A stretch of DNA of 6,924 nt, taken from DASQJJ01 sp035631115 (GTDB lineage: Bacteria; Patescibacteriota; Microgenomatia; Levybacterales; UBA12049). The notes beneath the pieces were generated by a model, which saw only the letters and a list, made by a program, of their open reading frames with translations, made no database searches and was not told the origin of the DNA. The position numbers were made by a program, and so were the translations under genes. Position 1 is the first letter of the stretch; the number at the start of each line of letters is the position of its first letter. Of the stretch, positions 1 to 6,183 are shown one piece after another. The stretch is from positions 1-6,924 of the forward strand of contig DASQJJ010000086.1 of NCBI GenBank assembly GCA_035631115.1. The letters run 5' to 3'.

Positions 1-344
1 AAAAAAATGGCACCAGAGAATGTTGCTGCAGCCATATTTAGTTTTACACTATCCAAAAAGCTGGCGCCGAAAAGATGAAGAAAAGACGCAACATAATTTG
101 GTAGTGGATAGATATAGGTAAACAAAGGAATTCCATAGCCATACAACAAGTCTGGTGCCCATCGTGGATACAAGATGCCCTCTCTAAGGATTTTGTCAAA
201 TTCGTAAAAGCGAATAAGATGATATTCCCCATCGTGAGTTGGCATAAGTCCGGCGTGGAAAAGCGGCCATGTGGCAAGAAGTGCCATGGCAATTGCAAGA
301 AATATAAATTTATATTTTAAAAACCACAGCATTCCTGTCTTCAT
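1..344 (-). CDS. PTPS_related-type polytopic membrane protein, N-terminal part (gene runs off the left edge)
   Basis: 114 codons are visible from ATG 344-342 and the frame stays open to the window edge, so the C-terminal part is missing. Seen: a hydrophobic helix at about residues 13-30, then a loop with PTHDGEYHLIRFYEF (35-49), RWAPDLLYGYGIPLF (61-75) and YIYPLPNYV (77-85). The Asp-His-rich first loop followed by RWxPDLxxGYGxPLFxxYxPL is typical of large bacterial membrane proteins annotated as 6-pyruvoyl-tetrahydropterin synthase-related (PTPS_related), which resemble GT-C glycosyltransferases; the acidic residues of that loop are the likely catalytic site by analogy. The gene overlaps the end of the upstream membrane-protein gene by 35 bp in another frame. 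ATG 332-330 (residue 5) is an alternative start; neither start has a convincing ribosome binding site. Substrate unknown; inferred role is transfer of sugar from a lipid carrier at the outer face of the membrane. Confidence 0.8.
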   Translation of the reverse strand, partial: MKTGMLWFLKYKFIFLAIAMALLATWPLFHAGLMPTHDGEYHLIRFYEFDKILREGILYPRWAPDLLYGYGIPLFTYIYPLPNYVASFLHLFGASFLDSVKLNMAAATFSGAIF

Positions 345-2178
345 ATATTTTTTTAAATGTTATATTGTAAAAATCATTATTAAAGGATCTTTCATTTTTG
401 GCGAAATTATTTTTGTAAAAAATTACATACTGAATGGTATGTGCATGGACAATACTCATAATATCCTGCATATTCTTTCCTTGCAAGAGCACGTCTTGGT
501 TAATAAGTCTTGTATTGTAGTTGCCTCCATAATTATAAATGTATTGATTTCGTCCTAAGAATGTTTTTCTCCCAACAAGCGTTGCAGGGTCATATATTTC
601 TCCATTGGTAAAAATTGTTGCTGTTGGTGGAATATGAGTACTTGCCCATTGCATAAAAGCATTTTTTTGGTAGTCAGAAATAGATGTCTTGATATCGTTT
701 TTGATGACCATAATACTTATTATTCCAGAAAGAGTAAGGAGGACAATGAGTGCAATAGACAGTAATTTTGTACCATACGATTTGGAAAATAGATACACGA
801 TAAAAAAGCTAGAAAATATATTTGTAGTAAGTATCCACACTAGAAAATATTTATGGTCATCAAATGGGTATCTGCTGCTAAAGTGAAAGAGATTTGGAAG
901 AATAAAAAGTGGAAGGAAAAGAAAAAAGAATTTTCTCTGATTTTTACTGGCCACTAAGAATCCAATTGGAATGGTAACAATACTTATACCAAGATTGAGA
1001 ATCCAAAAAATAGCTATGTTTTGCAAATTAAGCATGGTGTCTAAAAGAAATCCTGGCTTAAAGACAATTGTATTTGCAGAATAGAATTTAATAAGTACAA
1101 GTTGTGGTAATGCAATACATGCTGCAAGAAGGAGTACATAAAAAAGTTGTTTCCTTTTTTCTTTATACAAAAGCAGCATCATACCTCCTGTCATATATAC
1201 CATAAGAAAAATCATTGCATGCCAATAGGGTAAAAGGCCTAAAGACAATCCTAAAAGTACTATTGTCTTTGCCTCAACTTTTTTCTCTTTTACAAAAAAT
1301 AACCATATCAAGCAAAACAAAAGAAAAAACGCAATGCCAAAAGTAAGATGACGCTGATTCATATAGGGATTGAGGTTCCAGAAGCCACTAATTTCAACTG
1401 TTTTATTAAGTGGTGTATACAATCCTTCATAGTAAAAGTTGGTATGCCACCATGAGGAAATTGTTGACAGACGAAATCCGTATTTTTGAAAAAAGCTAAC
1501 AAAAGAAAGATTGCTGCTAAAAAGAAAGAGTACTGTAGATACTATTCCCACTTTCCTACTTTTAAAGACAAGTCTCCCCAGATAATATATGAGAATAAGA
1601 AGGCAAGAAAAAGAAAGAGCGCTAAGTATGTTGTACGCGATGTCTATGCGCATACCCATGTGCTCTAGAATCCCAGTATAGAAATCAAAAAGAAAATAAT
1701 ATGGTAAATGTGCATTTGCAAAAAATGGCACTTCTCCTGGAAAATTATTTCCCAAAGAAAAAGAGCGGATAAATGGAATATGTGCTCCAAAGTCTACATA
1801 TACATTGGATGCAATTAAAAAATTTCCATGAATAGAGTCGTATCTAAATATCTTCGTAAAAAGAAAATAAGAAAATAATACAAGTAAAAGTAAAAAAAGA
1901 GTGCTTTTCTTATCCGTTTTTGTTATCTCGATAATGCTCTCTCTATACGAAGTAAAAAATTTTACAATTAGCACACAGGAAATAATGGAAAAAAGAATAA
2001 GAGAAATATCAAGAGATTTTGTGAGGCACGTTATCCAGTAGATGCTACTTACACAAAGTACAGATCCAAAAATAAATCCAGATATTATTTTTATTTGTAT
2101 TGGTATGTTTTTAAAAACTACCTGCGAAAGGACAAGTCCGTGTAAGAAAATAAGTAAAAGAAGAATACAGCCAATCAT
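310..2178 (-). CDS. large GT-C-like polytopic membrane protein (putative glycosyltransferase)
   Basis: 622 residues. I chose ATG 2178-2176 because it forms a 4-bp ATGA overlap with the TGA stop of the upstream gene; the frame also opens 9 codons earlier at a TTG (2205), which is less likely. Seen: about a dozen hydrophobic segments beginning at the N-terminus; a large loop after the early helices with VYVDFGAHIPFIRSFS (126-141) and NNFPGEVPFFANAHLPYYFLF (beginning at 144), where D129 and H133 are candidate active-site residues; FDDHKYF (439-445) in a later loop; and a non-membrane C-terminal domain (about 496-622) with NGEIYDPATLVGRKTFLGRNQ and a YNYGGNYNTR stretch. A loop with an Asp and His followed by a C-terminal AGRxxxxG...YGxxYxxR-like region is a recurring arrangement in uncharacterised GT-C-type membrane proteins of CPR and other bacteria. 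The substrate cannot be told; a lipid-linked sugar donor is inferred from the fold and from two similar neighbours. Confidence 0.8.
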   Translation of the reverse strand: MIGCILLLLIFLHGLVLSQVVFKNIPIQIKIISGFIFGSVLCVSSIYWITCLTKSLDISLILFSIISCVLIVKFFTSYRESIIEITKTDKKSTLFLLLLVLFSYFLFTKIFRYDSIHGNFLIASNVYVDFGAHIPFIRSFSLGNNFPGEVPFFANAHLPYYFLFDFYTGILEHMGMRIDIAYNILSALSFSCLLILIYYLGRLVFKSRKVGIVSTVLFLFSSNLSFVSFFQKYGFRLSTISSWWHTNFYYEGLYTPLNKTVEISGFWNLNPYMNQRHLTFGIAFFLLFCLIWLFFVKEKKVEAKTIVLLGLSLGLLPYWHAMIFLMVYMTGGMMLLLYKEKRKQLFYVLLLAACIALPQLVLIKFYSANTIVFKPGFLLDTMLNLQNIAIFWILNLGISIVTIPIGFLVASKNQRKFFFLFLPLFILPNLFHFSSRYPFDDHKYFLVWILTTNIFSSFFIVYLFSKSYGTKLLSIALIVLLTLSGIISIMVIKNDIKTSISDYQKNAFMQWASTHIPPTATIFTNGEIYDPATLVGRKTFLGRNQYIYNYGGNYNTRLINQDVLLQGKNMQDIMSIVHAHTIQYVIFYKNNFAKNERSFNNDFYNITFKKIYEDRNAVVFKI

Positions 2179-3284
2179 CGTAGAATTCTTTGTTTTTTCA
2201 AGCAATAAGCAATTAATACGACAATAACAGGAACGAATGTAAGAAGAATTTTAAGCAAAGGTGTTGGGCCAAAATAGGTACCAAGAAGCATAAAGGGTAT
2301 ATAGCGAAGTAGTAGGCTAAAGGAGAAAGCAAGAGATACGTACGTAATAAGATTGTCTCCAACAAGAAAACTAGCAGGCAACAAAAACCATATGCCGTAC
2401 CATGGATAAATTTCTTCACGAAGACTGGAAAGAAAAAAGATACAATACATTCCTACTGTTGCCCAGAAAAAAAATGTTTTTTGAGACATTGTCTTAAAAA
2501 AAGAAACTACATACAGTGGAGTAAGGATAAGCGTTGCGTATTTAATAAGTCCGGAGAAAATAAAAGATACGACACTCTTCCCTATTCTTTTGGAAAAAAG
2601 AAAATATGCACTTACTAAAAAAAGAAACATCATAACAATGTCATTGTGTCCTCCTACAAATATTTCAAAAATAACCAATGGATTAAGAGCAAAAAATGCT
2701 ATTTTGAAGCTATTTTTTGTCATTCTCCAGAGTAACCACACAGTTGTGCCGTAGAAAAGTCCAACAAGTACTTTAAATTGCAGCAGTGTAAGGAGAAAAT
2801 TTCCAAATCCTAAGATATGGGGAATTCTGGTAAGAAAAATCCATACAGGTGCGTAGAGAGCAATCTTATTTGCAGCGTGCATAAAAAGAAGCAATGGGTC
2901 ATTGGTAAATTCGATGGGCATAATAATATACGGATTTTCATGATAGAAGTAGGCTACTTTTGCTGTAGCAATGTAATTAAAAATATCAAAAGAAACAATC
3001 GCAGGATAGGCAAACACGAGAATACCGGCAGTTATCCCAATTAACATACAAATATGTTTCATGGTAAGCTGATTCTTTTTAATAAAGTGTAAACATAAAA
3101 AATAAAAAATAAAACTTAAAAAAATAAAAAGAGTAAAGATACTTGTTACTTCCATCCGGTGGGTTTGGTGAAAATTAGTAAAAAGAGGTCTCAAATAAAT
3201 AAGCCCTGGGTCTATAAAAAGATAGGAAAAAAAAGTAAAACACAAAAGAAACAGTACATATAAAAAAAATACTATTTTATTCAT
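2175..3284 (-). CDS. GT-C membrane glycosyltransferase, MptA/MptB-like (putative polyprenol-phosphate-sugar dependent)
   Basis: 369 residues with roughly ten hydrophobic segments. Motifs in order: YPAIVSFDIFNYIATAK (93-109), ENPY (116-119), YAPVWIFLTR (144-153), NPLVIFEIFVGGHND (201-215), GLIKYATLIL (245-254) and EIYPWYGIWFLLP (291-303). The order of an Asp-containing first loop (D100), NPY, YxP, NPLVxxE...GxHND and a late PWY matches the alpha-mannosyltransferases MptA/MptB of Actinobacteria and related bacterial GT-C proteins; there the loop Asp is the presumed catalytic base and the donor is polyprenyl-phosphate mannose. That this one uses mannose is not shown. ATG 3284 overlaps the stop of the upstream gene by 8 bp, and its own TGA overlaps the next ATG by 4 bp, so translation is probably coupled on both sides. 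No Shine-Dalgarno sequence is visible before the ATG. Confidence 0.82.
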   Translation of the reverse strand: MNKIVFFLYVLFLLCFTFFSYLFIDPGLIYLRPLFTNFHQTHRMEVTSIFTLFIFLSFIFYFLCLHFIKKNQLTMKHICMLIGITAGILVFAYPAIVSFDIFNYIATAKVAYFYHENPYIIMPIEFTNDPLLLFMHAANKIALYAPVWIFLTRIPHILGFGNFLLTLLQFKVLVGLFYGTTVWLLWRMTKNSFKIAFFALNPLVIFEIFVGGHNDIVMMFLFLVSAYFLFSKRIGKSVVSFIFSGLIKYATLILTPLYVVSFFKTMSQKTFFFWATVGMYCIFFLSSLREEIYPWYGIWFLLPASFLVGDNLITYVSLAFSFSLLLRYIPFMLLGTYFGPTPLLKILLTFVPVIVVLIAYCLKKQRILR

Positions 3285-3813
3285 ACTGTTTTGCGGTTTG
3301 TATCAATGTTTCGATACGTTGATGAATAGGTAATTCCGATTGAGAAGCTTTTTCTGGGTTCCAGGTGAATGTTGTGGGGGTTTCTAACATCATTTTTTGT
3401 AAAACTTCTTCGTGTTTGATTGCCGCTTCTCGTAACTGTTCTCTTTTACTGGCAATATCTTTTCCATTTGTTTTTGCTTTTTCTAAATTAGGCAGTGTTT
3501 GAGCAAAATACTCATTGGACTTTTGCAGTGCATTAAAGCCGAGTAAATATTGCTGGTATTCAAAAAGTGTTTTGGACTCGACTAAATATTTATCTGACTC
3601 CTTAAGATTGTATTCGAATTGTCCAAAATCTCCAAAATACCAATACTTTGAAATTGCTTCCCAGACAAGGTGGATTTTGTAGCTTATTCCTCCAGGCATG
3701 GATGATGGGTAGGGTAAAACGTAACTTGAAGATGCAAAAGTAGTAGATGAAGAAAGTCCGTTCAACAAGCCTAGGATGGAGAAGAAAAGAAGAAAGAAAA
3801 TTATTTTTTTCAT
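3277..3813 (-). CDS. secreted DUF5667-like protein, function unknown
   Basis: 178 residues. A signal peptide is evident: MKK, a hydrophobic core at about 4-20, then a Ser/Thr-rich stretch with likely cleavage after TFA (25-27). The mature part starts with SYVLPYPSSMPGG (30-42), then KIHLVWEAISKYWYFG (46-61), and from about 62 to 140 is rich in helix-forming charged residues, with NLKESDKYLVESKTL (69-83) and EYQQYLLGFNALQKSNEYF (85-103). The YxLPYPxxxPG opening followed by paired helices containing ADKYLxEAxxL-like stretches is the pattern of DUF5667-type exported proteins, frequent in Patescibacteria. No catalytic motif is seen; the product may act as a cell-surface helical protein. It lies 5 bp after the obg stop and upstream of three membrane proteins, so a part in envelope glycan export or assembly is possible, but this is only context. 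Confidence 0.72.
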   Translation of the reverse strand: MKKIIFFLLFFSILGLLNGLSSSTTFASSSYVLPYPSSMPGGISYKIHLVWEAISKYWYFGDFGQFEYNLKESDKYLVESKTLFEYQQYLLGFNALQKSNEYFAQTLPNLEKAKTNGKDIASKREQLREAAIKHEEVLQKMMLETPTTFTWNPEKASQSELPIHQRIETLIQTAKQYE

Positions 3814-3818
3814 TACAT

Positions 3819-4784
3819 CTATTGTAATAGAAGAGTCTTGAGAGCAGCAAGGTCATTGTCATTATAAATAGATAATGGGAGAATTACTTTCCCTGTCTTA
3901 TTTAGCTGCTTAAGCTGCTTTTTAATTTGCTTTATATCAGCTAAATCTACTTTTGTAAGAAGAATAATTTCTTCTTTTTCAAGAAGTGCACTATTATATT
4001 TTTCCAGCTCTTCTCGTACTGTTTTGTACGCTGCAAAAACATCTTCATTCTCAACAGATATACAGTGAAGAAGTAAGTGCGTTTTTTCTATATGCTTAAG
4101 AAATTGTATGCCAAGTCCTTTTCCAGTATGGGCTCCTTCTATAAGCCCTGGAATGTCAGCAAGAGCAATTTGGTGTCCTTTACCCATCATCATGCCAATA
4201 TTTGGCTCAAGTGTGGTAAAAGCATAGTTGGCAATTTTTGGATGGGCATTAGTAAGGACAGACAGCAAGCTGCTTTTGCCAGCATTTGGGAGACCAATAA
4301 ATCCTACATCTGCAATAAGCTTAAGCTCTAGATGGAGTGTTTTTTTCTCGCCAAGAGTGCCTTTTTCTGCTGTTCGAGGAGTTTGGTTGGTCGCAGACTT
4401 AAATTCATCATTTCCTCGTCCCCCTACCCCACCTTTTGCAATAAGGATACTATCTGATTCGTTGGTTATTTCTAACTGCTCGCCTGTCTCCACATTGGTT
4501 ACAATTGTCCCAAGGGGCACTCGTATCGTGGTATCCTCTCCTTTTCTGCCAAATAATTTAGACTTGCCTCCTGGTACTCCTTCTTCTGCTTTGATTTCTT
4601 TTTTGAATTGGAAATTCTGAAGACCTAAAATATCGTTAATGCCTTGAATAAAAATATTTCCCCCATTCCCTCCATTTCCTCCATCTGGCCCACCTCGTGC
4701 TGTTTGGGCATTTCGTCGAAAAGAGACCCGTCCATTGCCACCTTTTCCTGCCTCCACAGTAATCGTTACTGTATCAATTAACAT
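3819..4784 (-). CDS. obg: GTPase Obg/CgtA, short form (Obg fold plus G domain)
   Basis: 321 residues from ATG 4784; the frame remains open 63 codons further upstream, but that extension overlaps the divergent gene and lacks Obg similarity, whereas MLIDTVTITVEAGKGGNG is the usual Obg N-terminus. The glycine-rich Obg fold spans about 1-158 with AGKGGNGRVSFRR (12-24), GGPDGGNGGNGGN (31-43) and AKGGVGGRGN (116-125). The G domain follows: G1 GLPNAGKSS (164-172), G2 TT (190-191), G3 DIPGLIEGA (210-218), G4 TKVD (277-280). G5, usually an SA motif, is SIYND (305-309) and looks divergent. The protein stops at the end of the G domain, so no OCT or extended acidic tail is present; short Obg proteins are normal in many bacteria. 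Obg is a cytoplasmic GTPase in late assembly of the large ribosomal subunit and in stress control. It is the first gene of the leftward operon. Confidence 0.96.
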   Translation of the reverse strand: MLIDTVTITVEAGKGGNGRVSFRRNAQTARGGPDGGNGGNGGNIFIQGINDILGLQNFQFKKEIKAEEGVPGGKSKLFGRKGEDTTIRVPLGTIVTNVETGEQLEITNESDSILIAKGGVGGRGNDEFKSATNQTPRTAEKGTLGEKKTLHLELKLIADVGFIGLPNAGKSSLLSVLTNAHPKIANYAFTTLEPNIGMMMGKGHQIALADIPGLIEGAHTGKGLGIQFLKHIEKTHLLLHCISVENEDVFAAYKTVREELEKYNSALLEKEEIILLTKVDLADIKQIKKQLKQLNKTGKVILPLSIYNDNDLAALKTLLLQ

Positions 4785-4790
4785 GCTCCT

Positions 4791-4799
4791 ATTGTACCA
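4791..4799 (-). promoter_or_regulatory. obg promoter: extended -10 element directly before the start codon
   Basis: On the minus strand TGGTACAAT reads as TGn followed by the -10 hexamer TACAAT (4796-4791). It ends exactly 6 nt before the obg ATG, so the expected transcription start falls on or next to the A of the start codon. No good -35 hexamer sits 16-18 nt upstream, which the extended -10 may make unnecessary. The intervening AGGAGC looks like a Shine-Dalgarno sequence but lies 1 nt from ATG, too close for normal pairing. Confidence 0.5.
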
Positions 4800-4808
4800 T
4801 GAATACCC

Positions 4809-4838
4809 TTGCGAAGGCGTAATGCTTTTCTGTACCAT
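4809..4838 (+). promoter_or_regulatory. carboxypeptidase gene promoter: TTGCGA -18 nt- TACCAT
   Basis: A -35-like TTGCGA (4809-4814) and a -10-like TACCAT (4833-4838) are 18 nt apart, each matching four of six consensus bases. The -10 ends 6 nt before ATG 4845, the same spacing as for obg and the HNH gene. The 6 nt between are GGAGTA, again a Shine-Dalgarno-like word too near the start. The region is shared back-to-back with the obg promoter, within 60 bp between the two start codons. Confidence 0.42.
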
Positions 4839-4844
4839 GGAGTA

Positions 4845-5813
4845 ATGCGAAATTGGTTGGGATATGCTTTTACTATTCTTCTGGTAAGTATTCTCGCCTG
4901 CGTTGCTTTTTGGATGTACCAGCCTCTTATGGATTCTCCTACGCTTCGTCTTTTTCTCCCAATACCAATGCAATTTGCCTTACCCAATAATAATCAGGTA
5001 GCAACATTAGATATATGGTCTGTTGCTAAAGATATTCCTAATACTCACGATACCCATGCACCTGGTATTTCTGCAGTATCTGCATTAGTTTTTGATTTGC
5101 CAACTGGGAAAACACTTTTTGCAAAAGATGTTGATTTGCGACTTCCTCTTGCTTCTTTGACAAAGATTATGACTGCTGTTGTTGCCCTAGAACACCCCAA
5201 AAGTGATGATGTGTACGCAGTGAGAGATACGGCTCTTGTTGGGGAGGATAGCATGGGACTAACAGCTGGGGAAAGCCTCTCTTTGTCTGAATTGCTGTAT
5301 GGGCTTATGCTTCATTCTGGTAATGATGCAGCAGAGGTGTTGGCAGATAATTTTCCTACGGGTAGAAGTGGATTTATTCAGGCAATGAATCAAAAGGCAG
5401 CAACACTTGGACTTTCCAATACACATTTTACCAACCCAACTGGACTGGAGGGAGACGGAAATCAGTACACAACAGCAAAAGACTTACTAGTAATGACGCG
5501 GTATGCCCTTTTTCATTTTCCTCTTTTTCGAGATGTTGTGAGTACGTTTGACTACACAATTCCCGCAACCGATACCCACAAAGCATTTTACTTAGAAAAT
5601 GAGACTAATTTACTTACCTCCTACCCTGGGGTAAAAGGGGTAAAAACAGGCTATACACCAGAAGCAGGGCTCTGTCTGGTAACCTATTTGGATTATGGGG
5701 GTCATCAGATAATAGGAATTGTCTTAAATAGTCTGTCTCGAAGAGATGATATGAAAGAGCTTTTGGACTTCTCTTTAAATAAGTTGGATATCACTCCTCC
5801 AAAGCATGGATAG
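4845..5813 (+). CDS. serine D-alanyl-D-alanine carboxypeptidase, peptidase S11 (DacA/PbpG type)
   Basis: 322 residues from ATG 4845. The frame can start 12 codons earlier at TTG 4809, but the ATG gives a cleaner N-terminus: MRNWLGYAF and one hydrophobic segment (about 5-24) serving as signal peptide or membrane anchor. The penicillin-binding fold follows: ISAVSALVFDLPTGKTLFAK (75-94), the SxxK motif SLTK (104-107) with nucleophile S104 and K107, SGN (158-160) and KTG (267-269), all with normal spacing, and NPTGLEGDGNQYTTAKDL (197-214). All three active-site motifs are intact, so the enzyme should be active. It removes the terminal D-alanine from peptidoglycan pentapeptides outside the membrane. 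The C-terminal extra domain and amphipathic membrane-binding helix of larger DacA proteins are absent, so anchoring is likely by the N-terminal helix. It is transcribed away from obg and runs towards the tRNA cluster. Confidence 0.95.
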   Translation: MRNWLGYAFTILLVSILACVAFWMYQPLMDSPTLRLFLPIPMQFALPNNNQVATLDIWSVAKDIPNTHDTHAPGISAVSALVFDLPTGKTLFAKDVDLRLPLASLTKIMTAVVALEHPKSDDVYAVRDTALVGEDSMGLTAGESLSLSELLYGLMLHSGNDAAEVLADNFPTGRSGFIQAMNQKAATLGLSNTHFTNPTGLEGDGNQYTTAKDLLVMTRYALFHFPLFRDVVSTFDYTIPATDTHKAFYLENETNLLTSYPGVKGVKTGYTPEAGLCLVTYLDYGGHQIIGIVLNSLSRRDDMKELLDFSLNKLDITPPKHG

Positions 5814-5819
5814 AAATTT

Positions 5820-5833
5820 GCGCTCGACAGCGC
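5820..5833. other. short GC hairpin after the carboxypeptidase stop codon
   Basis: GCGCT (5820-5824), loop CGAC, AGCGC (5829-5833) form a perfect 5-bp stem 7 nt after the stop codon. No T-run follows on either strand, so it is not a classical intrinsic terminator; it may protect the 3' end of the mRNA or belong to the GC-rich element that starts right after it. Confidence 0.35.
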
Positions 5834-5834
5834 G

Positions 5835-5958
5835 ATTCGAGTCACAAGTTCTCGCTGCGGCGAGCCTCGCGTTCCGAGCTTGTCAAGCAAGCAGCCTCCC
5901 TCACTTCGCTCAGTCCGGCCCCCGGCTCCTCACTTTGTTCGTCCACCAGTTCGAATCC
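5835..5958. repeat. GC-rich hairpin element A, related to the element at 6656-6744
   Basis: This segment is far richer in G and C than its surroundings and has no plausible reading frame. It shares with the second element, in the same order and strand, GTCACAAGTTC (5841-5851), a local hairpin (CTCGC-TGCG-GCGAG, 5851-5864), GCCTCGCG (5864-5871), CCCGGCTCC (5921-5929) and a tRNA T-loop-like word TTCGAATCC (5950-5958). It also has a T-loop-like TTCGAGTC at its left border (5836-5843). The middle part (about 5872-5920) is an extra stretch with a CACTTCGCTCAGTCCG word. It lies between the convergent ends of the carboxypeptidase gene and tRNA-Arg. Nature unknown: a structured RNA tail, a REP-like repeat or a decayed tRNA-derived element are all possible. 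Confidence 0.55.
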
Positions 5959-5970
5959 TAGATACAATAA

Positions 5971-6002
5971 AAGATTTTTCTAGATAAATCCAGAAAAATC
6001 TT
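5971..6002 (-). terminator. AT-rich hairpin after tRNA-Arg, candidate terminator of the tRNA cluster
   Basis: AAGATTTTTCT (5971-5981) and AGAAAAATCTT (5992-6002) form a perfect 11-bp inverted repeat with a 10-nt loop, starting 5 nt beyond the 3' end of tRNA-Arg. On the minus strand the hairpin is followed by TTATTGTATC, a weak U-tract, so termination could be bidirectional and inefficient, or the hairpin may act in 3' processing. The same position after tRNA-Leu carries a similar AT-rich hairpin. Confidence 0.5.
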
Positions 6003-6007
6003 ATTAG

Positions 6008-6081
6008 CGCTCCCAGAGGGATTCGAACCCCCGACCTAATCGTTAGAACCGATGTGCTCTATCCAGCTGAGCTATGGGAGC
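6008..6081 (-). tRNA. trnR: tRNA-Arg(UCU)
   Basis: 74 nt without encoded CCA. The acceptor GCTCCCA pairs fully with TGGGAGC, discriminator G. D arm GCTC/GAGC, T arm GGGGG-TTCGAAT-CCCTC with one G-U pair. The anticodon arm is CATCG-GTTCTAA-CGATT, giving anticodon UCU, but the outermost pair 27-43 is a C-U mismatch and loop position 32 is G, where a pyrimidine is usual. All other conserved bases fit, so the gene is likely functional. It lies 27 nt after tRNA-Gly and is probably on the same transcript. Confidence 0.94.
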
Positions 6082-6108
6082 CCTTCGATTGCGCTTAGGG
6101 CATATGCT

Positions 6109-6183
6109 TGGAGCGGGTTATGGGATTCGAACCCACGACACTCTGCTTGGAAAGCAGATGCTCTACCACTGAGCTAAACCCGC
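6109..6183 (-). tRNA. trnG: tRNA-Gly(UCC) with encoded CCA
   Basis: Acceptor GCGGGTT pairs with AACCCGC, discriminator T, and CCA follows (6111-6109), the only tRNA of the four here with the CCA in the gene. D arm GCTC/GAGC, anticodon arm TCTGC-TTTCCAA-GCAGA giving UCC, T arm GTGGG-TTCGAAT-CCCAT. The first 21 nt are also the last six codons and the stop codon of the HNH endonuclease gene, in the same orientation. No separate promoter was identified; it is probably transcribed with HNH. Confidence 0.97.

Noticed and set aside
2175..2177. TGA decoded as glycine, as in Gracilibacteria and Absconditabacteria
   Set aside because: TGA here forms the stop half of an ATGA coupling overlap, and no gene in the window contains in-frame TGA codons.
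2179..2205. TTG start 9 codons upstream for the larger GT-C gene
   Set aside because: ATG 2178 forms a typical ATGA stop-start overlap with the preceding gene and places the first membrane helix at the N-terminus.
4228..4620. 130-codon open frame on the plus strand opposite obg
   Set aside because: It is antisense to the glycine-rich Obg coding sequence; the Pro/Arg/Ser-rich product is what the complement of Gly codons yields, and there is no start signal.
4785..4790. AGGAG before obg as a ribosome binding site
   Set aside because: Only 1 nt separates it from ATG, too short for Shine-Dalgarno pairing; the -10 spacing argues for a leaderless start instead.
4809..4844. TTG start giving a carboxypeptidase 12 residues longer
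   Set aside because: This TTG overlaps the presumed -35 box; ATG 4845 gives a normal signal segment and the same promoter spacing as two other genes.
4785..4973. N-terminal extension of obg by 63 codons
   Set aside because: The extension overlaps the divergent carboxypeptidase gene, has no Obg similarity, and the family start MLIDTVTITVEAGKGG is at ATG 4784.
5950..5958. A plus-strand tRNA ending at the T-loop-like word in element A
   Set aside because: The flanking bases do not form a T stem, and no acceptor, D or anticodon arm can be assembled upstream.
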